A model generated the notes under the pieces. That model made no database searches, was not told where the DNA came from, and worked only from the letters and a program-made list of their open reading frames with translations. This document shows, piece by piece, positions 56,945 to 64,000 of a stretch of 64,000 nucleotides of DNA (positions within the stretch are counted from its first letter, which is position 1; the number at the start of each line of letters is the position of its first letter). Source of the stretch: Gonocerus acuteangulatus (taxonomy: Eukaryota; Arthropoda; Insecta; Hemiptera; Coreidae); contig OX328123.1 in assembly GCA_946811695.1 (NCBI GenBank), positions 36,858,660 to 36,922,659 of the forward strand, written 5' to 3'. A program made the translations under genes and the position numbers.

Positions 56945-58252
56945 CTGTTCGCGGATTTCTGGCTTCCCTGATGGTCCGAGTTTGATGAAATTTGGTACAA
57001 AAATCTGTCGTCCAATTTGAAAGGTCAAGTTCGTTAACCAGCAAAATCCGCACACTGGAAGATGGCGTTTGGGGCGAAATTCGCGCAAAAAAAATCGTAA
57101 CGCTTACGTTTTTGAGTTCATAAGCTTGTAAGTACTCGTTTTATAGGCTTCTTTGGCTAGTAAAACGAATGAAACCATTTTCAAGGCGATAGCTTTAACC
57201 GTTTTTGAGAAAATTGGAAAAATACTTTTTGAATACCGTTTTTGGTTTGGGTACTTAGAATCATGGGATTCAGTTGAAACATTATCTGCATGTTTTACTA
57301 TCATTAAAACTAATATGTTGAAATTTTGGTTACGTTTGGAGTTAAGGAAGGGTTAGAATAAAATATTTTATTAACAGACATAAAAAGTTTTGGTAACTCT
57401 GTATATTTTCCTTAATATCTCGAAAAAGGTTGAGAATCTTGGCAAACGAAAGAATACCATTAGAAAGCTTACTAAATGCTCTACAAAAAAGGTTCTAATG
57501 AAAGTTTTGATTAGGCGATGTCAATCGGAGAAATAAGTGCTTAAAACATTAAAGTAATGGATTTTGCTTATTCGAACTGTTCTTTTTGTCTGTTTTTATT
57601 CCTAGTTATTTTTTAATTGCTTATATTGGATAATGTATTTTACAATAAAACAGATTAGGCAAAATAAGAAAAACAATTCATTGTTAGAAACATAGCTTGC
57701 CAAGAGAAAAAGATTCCATGACGTCTTTTGAATATTTTCAATTGCCTTTATGCTGTTGGTTTTTTTATTTTATTTTTTAATTGATTTTATCTGTAGAATT
57801 ATTACTATAGTAAAAGAACACAGGAATATGTGAAAATTTTTGATATTTTCCAATTCATTGAAACGTATGAAATGAAGTACCGCTAGAAGAGGTTTCTAGG
57901 GTCTTGCGGACCCGACCCTAACCCCAGGTATAGCCATAAAACCCTTTGAACAAAGGCCGAGGAAAATATTATCTGTTTCTATTCTATGCTTTTCAAATGA
58001 GAATAGGGATATGAACAAGAACCGGGGTCTCCCGTGGTCTAATGGCTAGCGCCTTGGATTCATAAGCGGGAGATGGTGGGTTCGATTCCCAACCTCCGGC
58101 AGGAATTTTATCATCCCACGGCTCGCTGGTAAAATTCGTCGCTAAACCCTAGATGTCGGCGCTAATGACCTAGATGTAGATGAGCCGTAAAAAAAAAAAG
58201 AAAAAAAAGAACTGGAACCGCGCTAAGATGACGCAGTTCCTGCGAGTCGGAC
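56720..58252 (+). mobile_element. Family B element B4, copy 2
   Basis: Counterpart of 20213-21745, with the same SINE inserted before the 3' end. Confidence 0.8.
58024..58208 (+). mobile_element. Full-length SINE, copy 2
   Basis: Counterpart of 21517-21701, with the same box A and box B. Confidence 0.85.
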
Positions 58253-58295
58253 TTTTGTAATTTTTGTCTCCTTCCCTTCGTTTTTTATTGCTTTT

Positions 58296-58425
58296 AGCAC
58301 TTTCCTCCGAAGGAAAGTAGCTATTGAGGTTGGACTCATGACGGAATTTTTGAAAAATTTCTTCAAATCTTTATCGATCCTACCTAGTAGACACCGAAAA
58401 TGACCCCCGTTAAAATTTATATATA

Positions 58426-58473
<48 letters not shown>

Positions 58474-59530
58474 TATATATATATGTGTCTGTTAACACGA
58501 TAGCGGCCAGAGTTTTTGTTTTTTCGTCACGAAACTTGGTATATAGCATTCAATTAGCAAACGATTGAACGAGTTCGTTAACCACCAAAGTCGGTCCACC
58601 GGAAGGGGGGGTTTACCCAGAACCCAAAACACTTATTTGACTATGTCAGCCGTAATATTTGTTATATTTCAACGAAACTTGGTATTCGTAGTGTTAATAT
58701 TGAGAGAAAAGTGAGATATAAAAATGAACTAAATCGGTTCATTAGAAGGGGGGGTTTACTCCGGACCCACAATACCAATTCGCCACTACCAGCCGTGATT
58801 TTTGGTATATTTCGACGAAACTCGGTATTCGTAGTGCTAATCCACAGGTAAATATGTTTTGTAAAAATAAACGAAATCGGTTCATTAGGAGGGGGGGTTT
58901 ACTCCGGACCCACAATACCAATTCGCCACTACCAGCCGTGATTTTTGGTATATTTCGACGAAACTCGGTATTCGTAGTGGTAATCTACAGGTAAATATGT
59001 GTTGTAAAAAGAAACTAAATCGGTTCATTAGAAGGGGGGGTTTACTCCGGACCCAAATTCCTAATATACTCATACCGGTCGTAATTTCTGCTATATTGTA
59101 ACGAAACGCTGTATACGTCGTGGGTAACTCATGAGAAAGAAGTGTTGTAAAAATGAGCTGAATCGTTCAATCGGAAAGCGGGGGTTTAATTTGTAATATA
59201 TTTGAATAGAAAAGCCGGCAGACGTAGGTTCACAAAGCCGCCGCAAGGAGCGCTTTCTACCACTAGAGTAACTGTATCCTGTTCCTGCGTTAGATCAAAA
59301 TACGATAATATGAGGATTTTTGTATTTATTACGTAGTGTAGTAGGTACCATGTGTAAACATAACTCTGGATGCAAATTAATAATTGATCAGTTACTCATT
59401 ACAAAATGAGAACTATTCACGTTTTTAGTTTATTTATGTAGGATATTTTAAGCAAATTGTTCTGGAAAGCAGTCTACACTACCCAAATTCTGAGGAAAGT
59501 GCTTAGTTATGCAGCTCCTGCGTGACGGAC
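58296..59530 (+). mobile_element. Family A element A3, copy 2
   Basis: Counterpart of 21789-23023, same length. Confidence 0.85.
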
Positions 59531-60104
59531 TTTTTATTTTTGTAATTTCTTATGTTGGGAAAATTTTGTGTGTAAAACAGGATATGAAAAATGAGACCAA
59601 TTTTCTGTTGCTAGAAATAATGTAAATTTTGGGAACTTTCATTAATATCTCGAGAACGGTTGAAAATCTTGGTAAACGGAAGAATACCATTAGAAAGCTT
59701 ATTAAATGCTCCACATAAAAGGTTCTAATGAAAGTTTTGATTAGGCGATGACAATCGGAGAAATAAGAGCTTAAAGCTTTAAAGTAATTGATTTCGCTTA
59801 TTCGAACTGTTCTTTCTGTCTGTTTTTAATTCCTTGTTATTTTTTAATTGCTTATAGTTGGATAATGTATTCGAAAATAAAACAGGTTCCAAGATTCCAA
59901 GACCTTGTAACTAGCGGGACGGTTTCTAGTGTTGCCGACCCTTCCAGGTAAGATTGTAAATCCTACCTTTCAAGACTGGTGGAACCAAAATAATAGCTGT
60001 CGGGGTTCGGTCACTGCTACTTCGGTCACCCTTCATCAGGGCTGTAAATACAAGTAGGACATATTTAACACTAATATATGCACATATCAATGTAAATATA
60101 CCAA

Positions 60105-60140
<36 letters not shown>

Positions 60141-62250
60141 TATATTTATATATATAATATATATATATATTTATATATAAGCATATACACATACACATAT
60201 ACACGCACACATATGTACATATATATGCCCACATACATACACATATGGGGTATGTATTATTAAGTTGCAGTGACCGAACCCGGACAAACCCTACCTTACA
60301 TCATCAACGGTCAACGATCTCCTGTCAACAAAATAATAACTGCTTCTATTTTAATCATTCGAAATTAGACTAGGGATAAGAACGGAACCGCGCTAAGATG
60401 AGGCAGTTCCTGCGGGTCGGACTTTTGAGTTCATAAGCTTGTAAGTACTCTTTTTATAGGCTTCTTGGGCTAGGAAAACGAATGAAACCATTTTCAAGGC
60501 GATAGCTTTAACCGTTTTCGAGAAAACTGGAAAAAAAATTTTGAATGCCGTTTTTGGTTTGGGTACTTAGAGTCATGGGATTCAGTTGAAACATTTACTG
60601 CATGTTCTACTTTCATTAAAACTAATATGCTGAAATTTTGGTTGCGTTTGGAGTTAAGGAAGGGTTAGAATAAAATATTTTATTAACAGACATAAAAAAG
60701 TTTTGGTAACTTTTTATACTTTCCTTAATATCTCGAAAAAGGTTGAGAATTTTGGTAAACGGAGGGTTACCATGCGAAAGCTTACTAAATGTTCTACAAA
60801 AAAGATTCTGAAACAATTTTTGATTAGGCTACGTCAATCGGAGAAATAAGTGCTTAAACTTTGAAGTAATTGATTTCGTTTATTCGAACGGTTCTTTTTG
60901 TGTGTTTTTATTCCTAATTATTCTTTAATCGCTTAAAGTTGGATAATGTATTTGACAATAAAACAGAATAATTAAAATAAAAACAATTCATTATTAAAAA
61001 TATATCAGCTGTACCGTATGAAATGTCAGTTTTGGATTTGTCGATTTCCTTCAAATGTCTTGAAACTGTCGAGGCTCCTACTCCGAGTTCTTTGGCATAT
61101 TCCCTAGTGTTTTTAATTGCTTATAGTAGTCAAATGTATTTGTCAATAACACAGGATACGTATAATTAGAATCAATATTTTGTTTGTTAGAATTCGAAGA
61201 TGCCGTAAGAATATCTAGATTACAGTACTGGTGTTGATTTCGTTCTTTAGAATTGTTCTTGGTATTCCCTATTTTCATCTGTTACCCATAGTTTTTTGTT
61301 GTTAGTGTTGCTAGTAGTTTTTTCTTATTGATTATAGAATATAAATCTATTTGGCTATAAAACAGGATACGTAAAGTTAGTGACAATATTTCGGAGATTT
61401 CTGAGCGAAATACTTTTAAGATTTTCTACCACCACGAACGGCTTTTTTCCTCTATCTTTATCCACTAGATAGGCTTTATTTTGCATATTATTCTATATAA
61501 GTTTTATTCAGCAGGGGATTCTGATGAAATGTCGTGTTTTTGCTGTGGATTTTAAATACGATGTATCTAAGATTGGATAACATTAGCGAGTCTACATAGT
61601 TAAGAACCGACGACAGAGGATTACTTCTTGCTATGATTTAGTCTATATATGCATATTAAGTCCTAAATCTAAAAAATAAACTTCACAACGGTTAGATACT
61701 ATGAGCGAATATGGCGGTTCAATGCCCGTAGAAACAAGGGGGCCGCCGGAAATTTACCTGCTAAGAGTTAATCCTCAAGAGCTGTAAATATACCCCAGGT
61801 ATCTGCCGACACAAATACAAAGCCTAGGCGGAGAGCACTCCAAAAACTCAGATCCAAACATAAGGTTATATACTAAATATTCATAAAGACTACTTAGTTG
61901 TAAACCGATTCATCAATTAGCAATCAATAGTTTTCAACAAAGGTTATATACTAAATATTGATAAAAAGTATTTAATTAGAAAAAAAACAATATTCCACAA
62001 GACTTGTTTTTGGTCCATTTGTGTCTACTCCATAGACTTAATTAGGTATATTATTCTATTGTAGTTGGGCAACTAAACTTTGTTTTATTTTGTTAAATAA
62101 AGTTTTTTTTCTTGACTTGTTATTCGTCAAGACTTTTATTTGTCCTTGTGTATTTACTAGATAGGCTTTATTCGGCATATTATTCTATATAGGCTATATT
62201 AGGCAGGGTATTCTACTCAATCTTGTGTACTTCTTCTTGATGCTTCTGTA

Positions 62251-62503
62251 CATGGGCGTATATAAAAACAATTTCGGGGGGGGGGCTGAGAACATTTCCA
62301 GGGTATGGAATACTAAATATTTAGAGCTTGGAATAGTTTTAGGCAACTAACTAACTAATTACACGTAAAATAAAATATGTTTTATGAACTAAGTGATCTT
62401 ATTTAATTTATTTTTAAGGGTTTTACGAGAAGTTTTTATCATCAATTCAAAATTTCGGGAGGGGCTGCAGCCCCCTCAGCCCCCCCCCTCATATACGCCC
62501 ATG
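62251..62503 (+). mobile_element. hAT-like miniature element D2, copy 2
   Basis: Counterpart of 25743-25995 with the same perfect 13-bp ends. Confidence 0.75.
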
Positions 62504-62868
62504 CTTCTGAATCCTCTAGAAAGGCTTTATTAGGCATATTTTGTATTGATTTATAGAGCTTTGCTTTAGAATGAGAGCCAGATTCTGTAACTTCCGCTTA
62601 TGTGTAAAAGTTAGCTACTGTCGGTGTCCCTGACGCCTTAATATCACTTTTATTCGAGATGTTCGAGAGGATTTTGACAATTTTCACGATATATATAAAA
62701 AAAAAATAAGTTTATTTCTTTTCTAAGCTTATCAAATGGCACTAGGGACATGAACGGAACCGAGCTAAGATGCTGCAGTTCCTGCGAGTCGGACTTTCTT
62801 CGTCTTCCCGCGGTGTGCTTGATTGTATTTCCTCGGTCAATCTTCCTTTAACCGTCCTGAATGCGGGC

Positions 62869-63117
62869 CTTGGGCATATATAAGGGGGCTGATGGGGCTG
62901 CAGCATCCCCGAAATTTTGATTTGATCGGTAAAAATTTCATAAAGCCCTTAGAAATAAATTAAATAAGATCATTTAGTTCATAAAATATATTCTATTTTG
63001 GGTGTAATAGCGTTTAAGTTGGCTAAAACTCTTCCAAGATCTAAATTGTTAGTATTCCATTCACCGGAAATAATCTCAGCCCCCCACCTCCGAAATTATT
63101 TTATTTATATGCCCATG
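62869..63117 (-). mobile_element. hAT-like miniature element D3, copy 2
   Basis: Counterpart of 26361-26609. Confidence 0.65.
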
Positions 63118-63573
63118 GTACAGCTGGCAGTTCTTCAAAAGGTGTTAAATTAAAACAAATTACATTTCCCAAATATTATCTGTTTCTATTCTAAGATTTT
63201 CAGATGACACAAGGGATATGAACGGAACCGCGCTAAGATGATGCAGTTTCTGCGAGTCGGACTTTTTTGTAACATAACGCGGTATACGTCGTATCTCATG
63301 AGAAAGGAGTGTTGTAAAAATGACCTAAATTGGTCAATCGGAAAAAGGGTTTACTTTAAACTATGTTTCGGTTGAATAAACCCGCCAGATGTAGGTTCTC
63401 AAAGCTGCCGCTTGGACCGTTTTTTTGTACTAAGGGGGTTGTATCCTGTTCCTGCGACAAATCGTAATACGGAAATATGAGGTTTTTGTGTGTTAATTAT
63501 GTAGTGTCGAACCATGTATAAACATAACTCTGGAAGAAAATTAATAATTGAACAATTGCTCATTACAAGGTAT
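63118..63573 (+). repeat. Family B 3' end plus old family A fragment, copy 2
   Basis: Counterpart of 26610-27065; the B terminus ends at 63262. Confidence 0.65.
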
Positions 63574-64000
63574 AAGTGTACTTCTATACCGTCAGGTGTA
63601 AACAATGATTATAAAGAGAAGAATAAATGACAAAGATAAATATCTTGGCTACTAGCTGTATTGTCGACACTTAAATACCATGAGATATAAACATTGATTA
63701 TTTGCTAGTTCCAACAGAATAACTTCATTTATCGTTGGAGTTTTAACAGTTCTAATTTTCTCTTTCAATATGGGGGACTGGTTAAAAGTTGAAGTTATAG
63801 AACTTATTTGTACAGAAGTAAACCGGAGCTGTGGGACGTTAAGTGTATTACGTATTAAGATAAAATAATAAAAACATCATGATTTAACGGAAATGGCTGA
63901 AGCATTTAGTACAACAACCCTAGAAATTTAAAAACAATTAAAGAAACCAATTAAATTGTGAAGTATATCAAGTGTACAGTTTTAAAACATAGTTCATATT
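63574..64000. other. Spacer, copy 2, to the window end
   Basis: Counterpart of 27066-27492; nothing recognised. Confidence 0.5.

Larger units (their letters stand above)
50762..60422 (+). mobile_element. Family B element B2, copy 2
   Basis: Counterpart of 14254-23914; the internal 3' terminus is at 52978. Confidence 0.6.
50379..62794 (+). mobile_element. Family B element B1, copy 2 (outer shell of the nest)
   Basis: Counterpart of 13865-26286. Its (TA)n is six bases shorter and contains AAATATATACACG in place of pure TA before CACG. Confidence 0.7.
44608..64000 (+). repeat. Large duplication, copy 2 (partner about 8090-27492)
   Basis: The direct near-identical copy described for 8090-27492; it continues past the window end. 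The copy 2 features listed below correspond one to one with copy 1. Confidence 0.95.

Overview
This is nuclear DNA of an arthropod, most likely an insect. Nearly everything in it is transposon-derived: a LINE with a DUF4780-like ORF1, a mag-type Ty3/gypsy element, tRNA-headed SINEs, hAT-like miniature elements, and an alpha-tubulin exon preceded by an intron after the initiator codon. I cannot name the species. There is no bacterial-style operon and no intact single-copy gene. The host-gene-like pieces are one alpha-tubulin exon, one MADF exon that may itself belong to a transposon, and a broken orphan gene.

Layout. 1-2.4 kb: 5' part of a LINE on the minus strand (ORF1 complete, ORF2 running off the window). 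2.4-5.4 kb: old repeat fragments. 5.4-9.8 kb: a tandem array of 338-348 bp units, split by two head-to-tail Helentron-like elements (family A). 9.8-13.2 kb: a decayed gypsy element on the minus strand whose 3' LTR is cut to 42 bp and fused to the array. 13.2-27.1 kb: a hammerhead-ribozyme-like sequence, then a nest of Helentron-like family B elements inserted into each other at oligo-T, with SINE, family A and hAT-like insertions. 27.1-44.3 kb: remnants, a 0.65-kb long-hairpin element, the alpha-tubulin exon, a hAT-like foldback, a long palindrome, further hammerhead-like sequences, an orphan pseudogene between inverted repeats, and a MADF exon. From about 44.6 kb to the window end the sequence repeats 8.1-27.5 kb in direct orientation, almost base for base, at an offset of 36,502-36,518.

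The two Helentron-like families explain most of the structure. Each starts with a short terminal repeat and a perfect hairpin, carries a (TA)n tract after a 5' block, repeats the terminal repeat in inverted form near the 3' end, and ends in a second hairpin followed by GGAC and Ts. They sit in T runs without target duplication, and several uninterrupted versions of the target can be read elsewhere in the window. The left edge of the second duplicon lies inside a family A copy, so recombination between two A copies probably produced the 36.5-kb tandem duplication, unless it is an uncollapsed-haplotype assembly artefact.

The most interesting signals are the hammerhead-type sequences, one with a complete catalytic core that is duplicated; the orphan gene enclosed by inverted hammerhead-like repeats; and the clear in-window record of Helentron-type insertion and recombination. 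No percentages were computed; all comparisons were read by eye.
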